Assembly: GCA_964610775.1 (NCBI GenBank)
Contig: CAZSZC010000006.1
Location: 1 to 46,551, forward strand
From: CAZPWF01 sp964610775
GTDB taxonomy: Bacteria > Patescibacteriota > Saccharimonadia > Saccharimonadales > JACQNP01
Reading direction: 5' to 3'
DNA length: 46,551 nt
The notes beneath the pieces are model-generated. The model saw only the letters and a list, made by a program, of their open reading frames with translations. It searched no databases and was not told where the DNA came from. The position numbers and the translations under genes were made by a program. The stretch's first letter is position 1. Every line of letters starts with the position of its first letter. Below, piece after piece: positions 1 through 8,497 of the stretch.

Positions 1-2
1 CT

Positions 3-983
3 GAGGATGAGTGGAGACCAAAAGCCGATAACTTCCAGGCAAAGAGTATCGTATATAAAAAATTTGCGTCAAATCCTTTGGAGCATATTACTTTTGCTTG
101 GTTTCTCCATAAACTCAGGCCCGATTTGATTCACTTCGCTATGACTCCACAAGAACCTTTGTTTTTCTTTGGCAAAAGAGTCACAACTACACACGACTTA
201 ACTATGTTGCGTTTTGCAAGACCAGGTCGTCGATCAAAGATCCTTCATCAAATTCGTATGACTACATACAGGGTATTGTTTTGGATTGCCCATAGAAAAG
301 CAAGCCGCATCATAGTCCCAACTAAATATGTTAAACAAGACCTGTCTGAGCTTCACGGATTTACTAAGTCAAAAATAGTTGTTACCTACGAGTCGAGCGA
401 ACCGCCAATTAAAATCAAACCAGAACCCCTCAATGGAGTTGGCAAACTCTTCATACTGCACGTTGGTAGCCCCTTTCCTCATAAAAACATCGATAGGCTT
501 ATCGATTCTTTTGAGATTCTGAAACAAAAACACCCCTCTCTGCAACTAGTACTGGCTGGTAAAAAGGAATTTTATTTTGAGGAGCTTGAAAAATCACTAA
601 TCAATAATCCTGTTCGTAATTCAGTGGTCATTCCCGGCTTTGTAAGTGATAGTGAACTCAAGTGGCTGTACCAGCACGCTAGCGCGTATGTACTACCCTC
701 TGAAAGTGAAGGTTTCGGGCTTCCTGGTCTTGAAGCTATGGCACACGGATGTCCTTTAGTAAGCAGTAATGCCACTTGTTTGCCAGAGGTTTATGGCGAT
801 GCCGCCACTTACTTTAACCCTCTCGATATAAATGCTATGTCGAAGGCTATTAGTAGTGTAATTACAGACCAGGGGTTGCGTAATAAATTAACGGAACGTG
901 GCTACGAACGTCTCAAATTGTATTCTTGGGAAAAGATGGCTCGTGAGACTCTTGAGGTTTATGAGTCTGTTTCTTCTTCTTGA
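3..983 (+). CDS. Glycosyltransferase family 4/1, 5'-truncated
   Basis: GT-B fold glycosyltransferase, probably transferring a sugar from a nucleotide donor during cell-envelope polysaccharide or glycolipid synthesis. The reading frame is open from base 3 without a stop, so the start lies outside the window. The donor-site signature is clear in the C-terminal half: ESEGFGLPGLEAMAHGCP, the E-x7-E type motif of GT4 enzymes. The stretch ILHVGSPFPHKN is the usual start of the C-terminal Rossmann domain. The N-terminal piece (DLIHFAMT, TTHDLTML) matches the acceptor-domain edge. The stop overlaps the convergent jag stop by 25 bases. Donor and acceptor cannot be told from sequence. Confidence 0.9.
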   Translation, partial: EDEWRPKADNFQAKSIVYKKFASNPLEHITFAWFLHKLRPDLIHFAMTPQEPLFFFGKRVTTTHDLTMLRFARPGRRSKILHQIRMTTYRVLFWIAHRKASRIIVPTKYVKQDLSELHGFTKSKIVVTYESSEPPIKIKPEPLNGVGKLFILHVGSPFPHKNIDRLIDSFEILKQKHPSLQLVLAGKKEFYFEELEKSLINNPVRNSVVIPGFVSDSELKWLYQHASAYVLPSESEGFGLPGLEAMAHGCPLVSSNATCLPEVYGDAATYFNPLDINAMSKAISSVITDQGLRNKLTERGYERLKLYSWEKMARETLEVYESVSSS

Positions 984-1462
984 GAAGCTTCGTCTTTCTT
1001 GGGCTCTTCACTGGAGCCTTTTAGCACAATCCGACGATCCCTACCCTCGCCAATAGACTCCGTTTCGATACCATATTCTCCGGCTAATTTGTGAATAGTA
1101 CGACGGTCTGCTGCATTCATAGGTTTAAGTTCCATGGACTTGCCTGAGCTCTTTACATCATCTAGCCATTTTGTAGCCTTCTCTGATAATCTCTCGGCGC
1201 GAGCCTTCTTGTATTCGGCTATGTCAACATTTACGCGCGTATACTCGTAGCCGTTGCTTCTCAGAGCGTTACTAACCATAAATTGTAGGGCACGCATCGT
1301 GTCGCCATGCTGACCAATTAAAAATCCATTGAGGTGTGTGCTAGGAACGTGTAATTCGATAACCTCGTTATCTTCAGTTGTGGCATATATATCGGTATTC
1401 AGCCCAAAAAACGACAATATATCTTCTAGGTATTTTTTGGCATATTGTATTGATTCTTCCAC
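959..1462 (-). CDS. jag: KhpB/Jag RNA-binding protein
   Basis: RNA-binding protein of the SpoIIIJ-associated (Jag/KhpB) family. In Gram-positives it acts with KhpA in post-transcriptional control of cell elongation and division. A KH-II domain is at roughly residues 35-95, with the GxxG loop in LIGQHGDT. An R3H domain follows at roughly 100-150, with the diagnostic R-x3-H in DRRTIHKLA. The tail is acidic (about 155-167). The N-terminal Jag_N domain of longer homologues is missing, so this is the short form. The ATG shares one base with the yidC stop, so the genes are translationally coupled in the conserved rpmH-rnpA-yidC-jag operon. Confidence 0.93.
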   Translation of the reverse strand: MEESIQYAKKYLEDILSFFGLNTDIYATTEDNEVIELHVPSTHLNGFLIGQHGDTMRALQFMVSNALRSNGYEYTRVNVDIAEYKKARAERLSEKATKWLDDVKSSGKSMELKPMNAADRRTIHKLAGEYGIETESIGEGRDRRIVLKGSSEEPKKDEASQEEETDS

Positions 1463-2394
1463 TAGCGTTTCCTCCTCTTTTTAGTTTGTTTTTTAGAGGA
1501 GGTCTTGGTTTTTGTTGTTAGTTTTTTTTCGACTATTTCACCTTCAATTACTTTATCTGTAGCAGCCTTTTCTGAAACTGCTTCTAATTCTTCCTCGTCT
1601 TCTTTAAGGATAATTGATTGTTGTATGAGAGCTATTAGTCCACCAACAAACCAGTATAGGGTCAGCGCTGAGGCGATATTAATAGTAAAGAACAATATGG
1701 CGATCGGTATTAGAAATTTAGTGCTTCGACCAATGGCCGCATTGACCTCCGACTGTTCAGCCTGTTTTCCAGTGCTAGCATCCTTTAGTATGTGACGTAG
1801 CTTGCGAGCGTCTTTGTCGGTCGGCATCAGCTGGCTGCTTTGGAAATATTGGGTTATGGCACTACCAATAACCAATAATAATGCCGGAACATAGACAGCA
1901 CCACTTTTGCTAATTGCGGGTTTACTGAGATCAATAACACCAAATAATGTTGCGTCAAACTGTGATATGTTCTGAGCTAGTGTTTTCATCCACGGCAAGT
2001 TAGCAACCCAACTATACGTAAAATCTAGAATTGCTTGTGGGTTATCAACCACCTTGCGCAGTCCAGAATACAGTCCTATAAGCACCACGAACTGTACTAA
2101 GATTATTCCCAAAGAACCAAATGGGCTAATTTGTCGCTCTTTGTAAAGCTCCATTATCATCGTCGATTCTTTTTGACGATCGCCTTTTGTGGCTTGTTTT
2201 ATCTTTTTTATTTCTGGTTGAAGTTCTCGCATGGCTTTCGCATGATGCAGCTGTTTTTTGAGCAGGGGCCACATCAGCATTCGTATTACTATCGTAAATA
2301 TTATGAGAGCCAGCCCAAAATTATGACCAGGGATAAGAGCATAGATAAGCGCTAATAGATTAAAAAGTGGTTGGACTATAAACGTTTGAAACAT
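1462..2394 (-). CDS. yidC: YidC/Oxa1 membrane protein insertase
   Basis: Inserts and folds inner-membrane proteins, alone or with SecYEG. The 310 residues have the five-helix YidC/SpoIIIJ core. The first helix is near residues 8-30, followed by the cytoplasmic hairpin rich in K and Q (KKQLHHAKAMRELQPEIKKIKQ) and the conserved region around residues 85-115 (SPFGSLGIILVQFVV). Two further helices lie near 165-185 and 228-255. A conserved Arg in the helix at about residue 38 (TIVIRMLMWPL) matches the groove arginine of the family. The C-terminal tail is very basic, as in homologues that contact the ribosome. It lies between rnpA and jag as in most bacteria. Confidence 0.95.
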   Translation of the reverse strand: MFQTFIVQPLFNLLALIYALIPGHNFGLALIIFTIVIRMLMWPLLKKQLHHAKAMRELQPEIKKIKQATKGDRQKESTMIMELYKERQISPFGSLGIILVQFVVLIGLYSGLRKVVDNPQAILDFTYSWVANLPWMKTLAQNISQFDATLFGVIDLSKPAISKSGAVYVPALLLVIGSAITQYFQSSQLMPTDKDARKLRHILKDASTGKQAEQSEVNAAIGRSTKFLIPIAILFFTINIASALTLYWFVGGLIALIQQSIILKEDEEELEAVSEKAATDKVIEGEIVEKKLTTKTKTSSKKQTKKRRKR

Positions 2395-2406
2395 AATTAA
2401 TTACTC

Positions 2407-2754
2407 CTATGATATCACGCCGGCCTGCTTGAATTGTGCTAATATTTGCTGCTCTAGCTCTTTGTACTCCATGTCAGAGCACTGGACATTAAATACCGTT
2501 ATAACCAGATCATAGGGTCCGTTGATTTTGTCCTGGTTGCTTCTGACTATTTCGTAGATTCTGCGTCGAATCCTATTGCGAACAACAGCAGATTTACTTA
2601 TTTTTTTACTAACAACTACGGCCAGCCTATGTGCCTTGCGCCGATTATTTACAATGTAGCGAAGAGCTATTAGTTGACCACGAACCGTCTGACCGTTTTG
2701 GTAAACATATCGCAAGCTACCATGACCATGGAATCGGTGCTTAACAGCTATCAT
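2407..2754 (-). CDS. rnpA: Ribonuclease P protein component
   Basis: Protein subunit of RNase P, which binds M1 RNA and helps remove 5' leaders from pre-tRNAs. The 115 residues match the family length. The RNR signature is present as VVRNRIRRRIYEIVR near residues 55-70, and the N-terminal aromatic and basic residues (KHRFHGHGSLRYVY) fit the leader-binding cleft. The ATG lies 8 bases downstream of the rpmH stop with no strong Shine-Dalgarno, consistent with coupled translation. The gene follows rpmH and precedes yidC, the usual order at the origin. Confidence 0.95.
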   Translation of the reverse strand: MIAVKHRFHGHGSLRYVYQNGQTVRGQLIALRYIVNNRRKAHRLAVVVSKKISKSAVVRNRIRRRIYEIVRSNQDKINGPYDLVITVFNVQCSDMEYKELEQQILAQFKQAGVIS

Positions 2755-2762
2755 TAAAATAT

Positions 2763-2900
2763 CTAGCTAGAAAGAGTGCTTCGACCTTTAAGGCGGCGAC
2801 GCTTAAGAATTGACTGACCGGCCTTGGTGCTCATTCTTTTCATAAATCCATGCACTCGGGCACGTTTACGAGATTTGGGTTGGTATGTTCGTTTAGGCAT
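2763..2900 (-). CDS. rpmH: 50S ribosomal protein L34
   Basis: A 45-residue, very basic protein beginning MPKRTYQPKSRKRARVHGF and ending in a run of Arg and Lys (LKRRRLKGRSTLSS). This is a full-length bL34, with the conserved MKRTxQPS-like start and the GF-x-R-M-x-T-x-G central motif (HGFMKRMSTKAG). It is the first gene of the leftward operon from oriC. The Shine-Dalgarno is AGAGG about 6 bases before the ATG. Position beside dnaA and before rnpA is the canonical bacterial arrangement. Confidence 0.97.
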   Translation of the reverse strand: MPKRTYQPKSRKRARVHGFMKRMSTKAGQSILKRRRLKGRSTLSS

Positions 2901-3182
2901 TATTTATCCTCTGTGCGTAGTAGCACTTCAATCGCATCAAGACTTAAAGTATGGGTGATACGTGAAATTAACAATAATTACCCACTAATCCTATCAGTTT
3001 TTCCACCGATTTTCAATTGTTTTCCACAAAACTACAGATTAGATATTTTTTTGTGTATAAGTTATATCAGTTTGGCCAAAATTACTTAATTTTTTTCAAC
3101 AACACCTAAAAACTTGTGGAAAACTACATATTTTTTGTTATAGTTAGGTTCAAGCAAAACTAAATTACTTAATGAGGGGTTT
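2901..3182. other. oriC: oriC, upstream DnaA-box cluster (rpmH-dnaA spacer)
   Basis: AT-rich spacer of 282 bases between the divergent rpmH and dnaA. It contains a perfect DnaA box in reverse orientation at 3052-3060 (TGTGTATAA, fitting TTATNCACA). Variant boxes are TTTTCCACA at 3020-3028 and TGTGGAAAA at 3115-3123. Long T and A runs (3045-3051, 3090-3097, 3131-3136) could serve as unwinding sequence. Together with the second cluster after dnaA it has the bipartite form known from Bacillus. Calling it the origin is inference from boxes and gene order; GC skew was not computed. Confidence 0.8.
3114..3144 (+). promoter_or_regulatory. Putative dnaA promoter overlapping a DnaA box
   Basis: A -10-like hexamer TATAGT lies at 3139-3144. 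A weak -35 candidate TTGTGG at 3114-3119 has a rather long 19-base spacer and overlaps the DnaA box at 3115-3123. If real, DnaA would repress its own gene, as in many bacteria. A good Shine-Dalgarno (GAGGGG) precedes the dnaA ATG at 3183. Confidence 0.4.
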
Positions 3183-4538
3183 ATGCAGGAAAGTGTGTGG
3201 CAGGCCGTACTTGGTGAGATAGAGTTAACTGTTTCGCGGGCCAATTTTGCTACTTGGTTTATGAATACACGCCTCTTGCGCTACCGAGATAATGTACTGG
3301 TTATTGGTGTCCCGAATGTGTTTATTAAGCAACAGCTGGAACGAAAATATAATGATCTGATTCTGGATATTCTAAGCAAAAACGGCGTTGCACCCGAACG
3401 CATAGAGTACAAGATACACTCCTCTATTACCCTACCCAAAAAATCAAATGACGATACTGTCATTTTGAACGCCCCAAAAACCAATTCATCTAGACCAACC
3501 TCTAGCTTAGTTCACTCTTATCGCCAAGGTTTGAATGAAAAATATACTTTTGATGGTTTTATTGTAGGGTCTGGTAACGAGTTAGCCTATGCGGCCTGTC
3601 AGGCGATAGCCCAAAACCCCGGTACAAAATATAACCCACTGTTCATCTATGGTGGTGTTGGTATAGGCAAAACTCACCTGATACAAGCAGTAGGCAATGC
3701 GGTTCTCGCTAAAAATCCAGACGCACACATAGTTTATGTTTCAACCGAGCAGTTTGTTCAGGAATTTCTAGACGCTATTCGTTATAAAAAGAACACAGAC
3801 TTCGCGGGCTACTACAGAAGTGCCGATGTCCTAATAGTTGATGATATGCAATTTATTGCTGGAAAAGAAAAAACCCAAGAGGAGTTCTTCCACACCTTTA
3901 ATGCCCTGCACCAAGCAAATAAACAAATAATAATAAGTAGCGATAAGCCGCCGCGCGAAATACCGACACTAGAAGAGCGACTAAGGTCACGCTTCGCTTG
4001 GGGCATGTCTATTGATATGCAGAATCCAGATTTTGAAACCCGTTGCGCTATAGTCCAAACCAAAGCCCAGGGGCATTCTATTGAACTGCCATCCGATGTT
4101 GTTGAGTATTTGGCTAATCTGGTTCAGACGAACATTAGGGAGCTCGAGGGTGCCCTTAATCAGCTTCTGGCCTTCTGTGAGATGCGAGGCCTGGCGCCAG
4201 ATCTTGCTATAGCTACCAGCTTAATAGGTTCAAGCAAGAACCGACCCAAACATCTCAGCGCTAAGCAAATTATCGAACGCACCGCCCGGCACTTTCATAT
4301 ACCTATGGAAGACATTATGGGACCAAAACGCGATAAGGATATTGTTGTGCCACGTCAAATAGCTATGTATATGCTAAGGAGTGAATTACATCTTAGTTTT
4401 CCAAAAATTGCCAGGGAGCTAGGTCGCAAAGATCACACCACAGCTATTCATTCCGTTGAAAAGATTCAAAAAGAATCAAGCTTTGACCCAGATATTAAAG
4501 CTGCTATCACGGAAATAAAGGAGCGATTGTATGCTTAG
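3183..4538 (+). CDS. dnaA: Chromosomal replication initiator DnaA
   Basis: AAA+ initiator that binds DnaA boxes and melts oriC. Domain I covers roughly residues 1-80 (starting VWQAVLGEIE). A short linker with Ser and Pro follows (80-120). The AAA+ core runs from about 120 with Walker A GGVGIGKT near 157 and Walker B VLIVDDMQFI near 219. Domain IV ends the protein, with the DNA-binding signature GRKDHTTAIHSVEKI near 413-427. The 451 residues are a normal length. The Thr-Ala in DHTTAIH replaces the common DHSTVLH but keeps the helix-turn-helix pattern. The start is supported by a strong GAGGGG ribosome site. Confidence 0.98.
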   Translation: MQESVWQAVLGEIELTVSRANFATWFMNTRLLRYRDNVLVIGVPNVFIKQQLERKYNDLILDILSKNGVAPERIEYKIHSSITLPKKSNDDTVILNAPKTNSSRPTSSLVHSYRQGLNEKYTFDGFIVGSGNELAYAACQAIAQNPGTKYNPLFIYGGVGIGKTHLIQAVGNAVLAKNPDAHIVYVSTEQFVQEFLDAIRYKKNTDFAGYYRSADVLIVDDMQFIAGKEKTQEEFFHTFNALHQANKQIIISSDKPPREIPTLEERLRSRFAWGMSIDMQNPDFETRCAIVQTKAQGHSIELPSDVVEYLANLVQTNIRELEGALNQLLAFCEMRGLAPDLAIATSLIGSSKNRPKHLSAKQIIERTARHFHIPMEDIMGPKRDKDIVVPRQIAMYMLRSELHLSFPKIARELGRKDHTTAIHSVEKIQKESSFDPDIKAAITEIKERLYA

Positions 4539-4784
4539 TAGCTGTTCAAACCCTGTGTTTTGTATGGGGGTTAGTGTGGATAAGATCGACACATACACAC
4601 AGCCCAGCAAGCCGAATATTCTGTCTTGTGTAGAAACTAGGACTTTATTGCACACGAAGCAGTCGATTACCACTCTTCCTATTCACATGGCTATTTGTAA
4701 TTTCTTATCTGTTATTCACCACTCATCCACACTTTCCACACTACCTATAATGAAAACTACTAACTTATATAAAGGATTAATATA
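4539..4784. other. oriC: oriC, downstream DnaA-box cluster (dnaA-dnaN spacer)
   Basis: This 246-base spacer holds a perfect consensus DnaA box in reverse orientation at 4575-4583 (TGTGGATAA, complement of TTATCCACA). It also has 8-of-9 matches TTATTCACC at 4712-4720 and TCATCCACA at 4723-4731, then a partial box CTTTCCACA at 4732-4740. The last three form a tight array directly upstream of the dnaN -10 element. No convincing gene lies here. The short open frame crossing it has no family resemblance and would overlap dnaA. Confidence 0.75.
4746..4751 (+). promoter_or_regulatory. -10 element of dnaN promoter
   Basis: A perfect TATAAT lies 34 bases before the dnaN ATG. The -35 position falls inside the DnaA-box array (4712-4740), so DnaA binding would compete with RNA polymerase. 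The Shine-Dalgarno for dnaN is AAAGGA at about 4771-4776. Confidence 0.55.
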
Positions 4785-5876
4785 ATGGAACTACAGGTTA
4801 CCCAGGAAAATATTAACAAGGCTTTTGGTAGTGTTGCTCGTGTAGCGAGTAGCAGAGGAACCTTGCCAATATTGTCTAACGTCTTGGTTAAGACTGTGGG
4901 TAATCGACTAAGTATAGCTGCCACCAATCTCGACATTGCAATCACTCACTTCATCGGCGCAAAAGTTAGCAAAGAGGGTTCGATTACTATTCCGGCCAAA
5001 CTAACCCACGAGTTCATTAGTAATCTACCCCAAGAAGTAATAGACCTTAAACTAACTGACAATAAGCTATCAATCAAAACTGGTAAGTACGAATCAACCA
5101 TTAATGGCATTGCTGCTGACGAGTATCCAGTTATGCCTGTAATAAACGAGGGTAAAACTTGGAAGATAGCTACAGGTAAGTTAAAAAGTGGCCTTCAGCA
5201 AGTGATTGGTTCTGCCTCAAATGATGAATCGCGACCAGTTCTTACGGGTGTTTATTTTTACTCAACTGGCGGCAACCTCTATGTTGTGACCACCGATAGT
5301 TATAGACTTTCTGAGAAGCTAATATCTACCACAAAAGAAGATATTAGTATGTTGGTCCCCGCTAATGCCATGCAAGAACTTCTTCGCTTATTGGGTGATG
5401 ATGACAGTGAAATAACAATAACCCATGACGACCAACAGGTGTTGTTTAAGGTTGGCGATGTTGAGTTGGTTGCTCGCCTAATTGATGGAAAATACCCAGA
5501 CTATAAAAAACTAATTCCGAGCAAGTTCACAACCAAGGCCATAGTTAAACGAAGTGAATTCTCAAACATAACCAAAGTGTCTAGTCTGTTTGCCAGAGAG
5601 AGTGCAGGCAGTATAACGCTTGAGCTAGACGAAAACAATCAGACGGTAAGTATTCATTCAATAGCTTCACAGATTGGTGAAAATACAGCTATTGCCGACG
5701 CAAAGGTTTCGGGTAGTGGCAGTATTACTTTAAACTCGCGCTATGTTATTGATGCTCTAGCCGCTTGTGGTGGCGAAAGTGTGGAGTTTTCGTTTAACGG
5801 TAAGCTCGAGCCATGCTTAATGAAAGACAGTAAAAAGAACGACTACATACATATAATCATGCCCCTTAAGAGCTAA
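4785..5876 (+). CDS. dnaN: DNA polymerase III beta sliding clamp
   Basis: Ring-shaped processivity clamp for DNA polymerase III. The 363 residues contain the three topologically similar domains (about 1-120, 125-240, 245-363). Family motifs include SRGTLPILSNVLVK near the N terminus, ASNDESRPVLTGVYF near 145, ATDSYRLSEK-like TTDSYRLSEK near 170, and the C-terminal stretch ending in IMPLKS, equivalent to the MPMRL/MPL end that lines the partner-binding pocket. It sits between dnaA and recF in the canonical order with its own promoter and ribosome site. Confidence 0.98.
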   Translation: MELQVTQENINKAFGSVARVASSRGTLPILSNVLVKTVGNRLSIAATNLDIAITHFIGAKVSKEGSITIPAKLTHEFISNLPQEVIDLKLTDNKLSIKTGKYESTINGIAADEYPVMPVINEGKTWKIATGKLKSGLQQVIGSASNDESRPVLTGVYFYSTGGNLYVVTTDSYRLSEKLISTTKEDISMLVPANAMQELLRLLGDDDSEITITHDDQQVLFKVGDVELVARLIDGKYPDYKKLIPSKFTTKAIVKRSEFSNITKVSSLFARESAGSITLELDENNQTVSIHSIASQIGENTAIADAKVSGSGSITLNSRYVIDALAACGGESVEFSFNGKLEPCLMKDSKKNDYIHIIMPLKS

Positions 5877-5903
5877 TTCTTTTGTGCGCTACAATTAGAT
5901 AAC

Positions 5904-6962
5904 ATGATTGCAAATATTAGATTGCAGCAATTCCGGTCATATAAAGACTCCTCTTTTGAGTTTGACGAAAAAACCAACATTATCGTTGGCCCAAACGCAA
6001 GCGGTAAAACGAATTTACTAGAAGCTATATCTGTAGTGACGAGAGGTAAGTCATTTAGGGCTAAAGACGCTGACCTGATCGCGCATAACCACACCTGGGC
6101 TCGGCTGGATGCTTTTGTTAATAATAAACCCAAAACAGTAAAACTGTACTCTGATCGGGTCACAAGTAAAGAGTTTGGGGTCAACAACAAAACATATAAA
6201 CGGCTTACTAAGGATTTTGTATACCCAGTAGTTCTGTTTGAGCCAAACGACCTAATAATGCTATATGGCTCACCCGACTCAAGACGAGCCTACCTAGACA
6301 ATATAATCGATTATCGTGATCTAACTCACCTAAATACGCTTAAGTTGTATGCTCGCTCAATAGCACAGAGAAATAGGCTATTAAAACAACGTCATATAAC
6401 CGATGAGTCACTTTTTGTTTGGGATTTGCGCCTCAGTCAGCTTGCCGAAAAAATAACCTCAGCAAGACTGGTTATGCTCGAAATTATCAATCAGAGCATA
6501 CCTGATGTTTATTCAAAAATCGCCGGCAAAGAACAGGTATTAGAATTACGCCTAAAATCAAATTGCGATGTAAAACAATACGGTACATCGATGCTACATA
6601 AACTCGAGAGCAACAGGCGATTAGATATAGAGAGGGGTTTTACGAGTGTTGGTCCACATAGAGACGACATAGAGATAATTCTTAACGATATAATTGCGAA
6701 TCAGTCGGCTTCGAGAGGAGAATTTAGAACCATATTGCTAGCTCTCAAGGTTATCGAACTACAGACTCTAGAGAATATAACCAAAGAGCCTCCTATATTA
6801 CTTCTTGATGATGTCTTTAGTGAGTTGGATGGTAAGCGCAGACACCACTTGACCGAGTTTATTAAAAACTACCAATCTTTTATTACAACCACAGATGCCG
6901 ATATTGTAGCTAAGAACTTTACGAAAAAGACCAACCTAATTGCACTAGGAGTAGTTAATTAA
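5904..6962 (+). CDS. recF: DNA replication and repair protein RecF
   Basis: SMC-like ATPase that loads RecA onto gapped DNA with RecO and RecR. Walker A is GPNASGKTN near residues 29-37. The ABC signature region is TSVGPHRDDIEI near 247-258, followed by the SRGEFRTI segment. Walker B is ILLLDDVFSELD near 297-308. The D-loop and a late TTTDAD end the head domain. The 352 residues match the family. The ATG follows a TACAAT -10-like hexamer by only 8 bases with no Shine-Dalgarno, so a leaderless message is possible. It ends convergently with the next gene, overlapping by 4 bases. Confidence 0.96.
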   Translation: MIANIRLQQFRSYKDSSFEFDEKTNIIVGPNASGKTNLLEAISVVTRGKSFRAKDADLIAHNHTWARLDAFVNNKPKTVKLYSDRVTSKEFGVNNKTYKRLTKDFVYPVVLFEPNDLIMLYGSPDSRRAYLDNIIDYRDLTHLNTLKLYARSIAQRNRLLKQRHITDESLFVWDLRLSQLAEKITSARLVMLEIINQSIPDVYSKIAGKEQVLELRLKSNCDVKQYGTSMLHKLESNRRLDIERGFTSVGPHRDDIEIILNDIIANQSASRGEFRTILLALKVIELQTLENITKEPPILLLDDVFSELDGKRRHHLTEFIKNYQSFITTTDADIVAKNFTKKTNLIALGVVN

Positions 6963-8497
6963 GGGGCGTATATATTAATGATCTTGTATTTACTAGTGTC
7001 AAACCCTCGTTCTCTGATGAAGTTATTGATCTCTTCATTGGTTTCCTTTTTCTTGGTCGCGCTGTATTCAAAGATGCCTGTAGCTGGATTCCATTCCGCC
7101 TGACCCAGACTAGGCACTATGTATATGTAGTCACCACTTAGTGTAGCTGTGTTAACAAACGGTTTTCTTTGTAGGTCGTAAAACTTTTCATTTATATCGT
7201 CGGATGGTTTAGACCTATCAACTATTATTGCAACCCTTTTGGAGTCTGGTGATTTCATTGCTAACAAATAGGTATTTGCGTACGATTGCGCCGAACCATA
7301 CTCTAGGTGCCCAAAATCAAAATCAATACTTCCTATAGATTTTTTAGGGTCCATAACGTAAGCGGCATCCTCCTTGATTACTAACACATTACCATCAGCA
7401 AGACTCCTAACATCGACCACACCATATTGCTGATATATCCGCTTACTTTTGTCCTTACCAATTGTATATACATCCAAAGTGCCATCATCCGTAACCATGC
7501 AGAGGGAGTCTTTTTGACATAACTGACCATCTCTATAATCTATGGGCATAAAGTAGTGTTCCTGTTTTTGTTGCCCTCCTTTATAGACAACCACTTCTGT
7601 TTTTGGAGAAGATACACTATCCTTTCCCTTGGCGTCACCTAAAGAGTTAACATACACCAGAGATATTGAATCATCACTAACACTTAACTTAATTGGGAAT
7701 AAGCCCTCCTTTTTAGCTCCTTCGATTGATATTTTTTGTGGTTGAGAGTTATAGGACGGAAAATAGTAGAACTCGTCATAACCATGGCTATACACAAGAA
7801 AGCCGTCTTTGTAGTTTGTAATAAAATACTCTTTATCGTTATCAAGCGCTGTGAGTTCATTCTCGCTAACAATTCCCAGGGTATCATTAACTTTTTCTAG
7901 ATAGTGGCCATTTCGTACCTCGAGCTCTCGACTATAGAAGGATTTTAACAACATTAGTGGCCCATCTTTTGTGTTAATTGTTCCCTCCACCTTACCATCA
8001 ACGTCCTTGTAGGGTTGTTTCAGTGTGTATGTTGGTGCGCTTGCGTTTGAAGGTATATGAGAGATGCTTTCTCCGTAGTTCCCCATGCACTCGTAGGATT
8101 TCAAAATTGACGAGCTATAAAACATGCAGCTCTTTGGTTCATCACCAACATATTTTATTTGTTTTTCGTCTTGTAGATCACCCTTTATTGTGGTTTTGAT
8201 CATAAAGCCGCTGGTTTGTTTGATGGCCACAAAGTTTTTCCCTTGTGATCTAGCCACAATTTCGTAGTTACCTTTTGGAACAAAAAATCGCTTTGAGGGG
8301 GAGTTTGATTTAGTTGTTTTGGACTTCGAGCCTCTTTGAAGGGTGTATTCATACTCACCCTGACCACCGGAAGTTTCGATTGATATATATGAGCGGCCAG
8401 ATAGCCACACAATCACAACTAACAACCCAGCTATTAACAATATTGTTTTTTTATTGTTTTTCAAGAACACCAGCAATCTATCAATGAAGTCGTTCAT
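6959..8497 (-). CDS. Membrane-anchored protein of the secretion operon, function unknown
   Basis: A 512-residue protein not recognised as a named family. Residues 1-18 are polar, a single transmembrane helix follows at about 18-36 (TILLIAGLLVVIVWLSG), and the rest is predicted extracellular. The segment at about 45-110 (YTLQRGSKSK, FFVPKGNYEIVARSQG) resembles a PEGA-type beta domain that presents a surface loop. The remainder has recurring beta-strand stretches with YxFP and GxLxVYTIG patterns, suggestive of a propeller, but this is inference. It is the last gene of the long leftward operon, its ATG directly following the upstream stop. It is probably an envelope component of the same apparatus. 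Confidence 0.7.
   Translation of the reverse strand: MNDFIDRLLVFLKNNKKTILLIAGLLVVIVWLSGRSYISIETSGGQGEYEYTLQRGSKSKTTKSNSPSKRFFVPKGNYEIVARSQGKNFVAIKQTSGFMIKTTIKGDLQDEKQIKYVGDEPKSCMFYSSSILKSYECMGNYGESISHIPSNASAPTYTLKQPYKDVDGKVEGTINTKDGPLMLLKSFYSRELEVRNGHYLEKVNDTLGIVSENELTALDNDKEYFITNYKDGFLVYSHGYDEFYYFPSYNSQPQKISIEGAKKEGLFPIKLSVSDDSISLVYVNSLGDAKGKDSVSSPKTEVVVYKGGQQKQEHYFMPIDYRDGQLCQKDSLCMVTDDGTLDVYTIGKDKSKRIYQQYGVVDVRSLADGNVLVIKEDAAYVMDPKKSIGSIDFDFGHLEYGSAQSYANTYLLAMKSPDSKRVAIIVDRSKPSDDINEKFYDLQRKPFVNTATLSGDYIYIVPSLGQAEWNPATGIFEYSATKKKETNEEINNFIRERGFDTSKYKIINIYAP

Noticed and set aside
2850..3089. 79-codon plus-strand frame over rpmH and the spacer
   Set aside because: Antisense to rpmH and extends into oriC; no ribosome site.
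4531..4785. 84-codon frame between dnaA and dnaN
   Set aside because: Overlaps dnaA and covers the DnaA-box array; composition is not protein-like.
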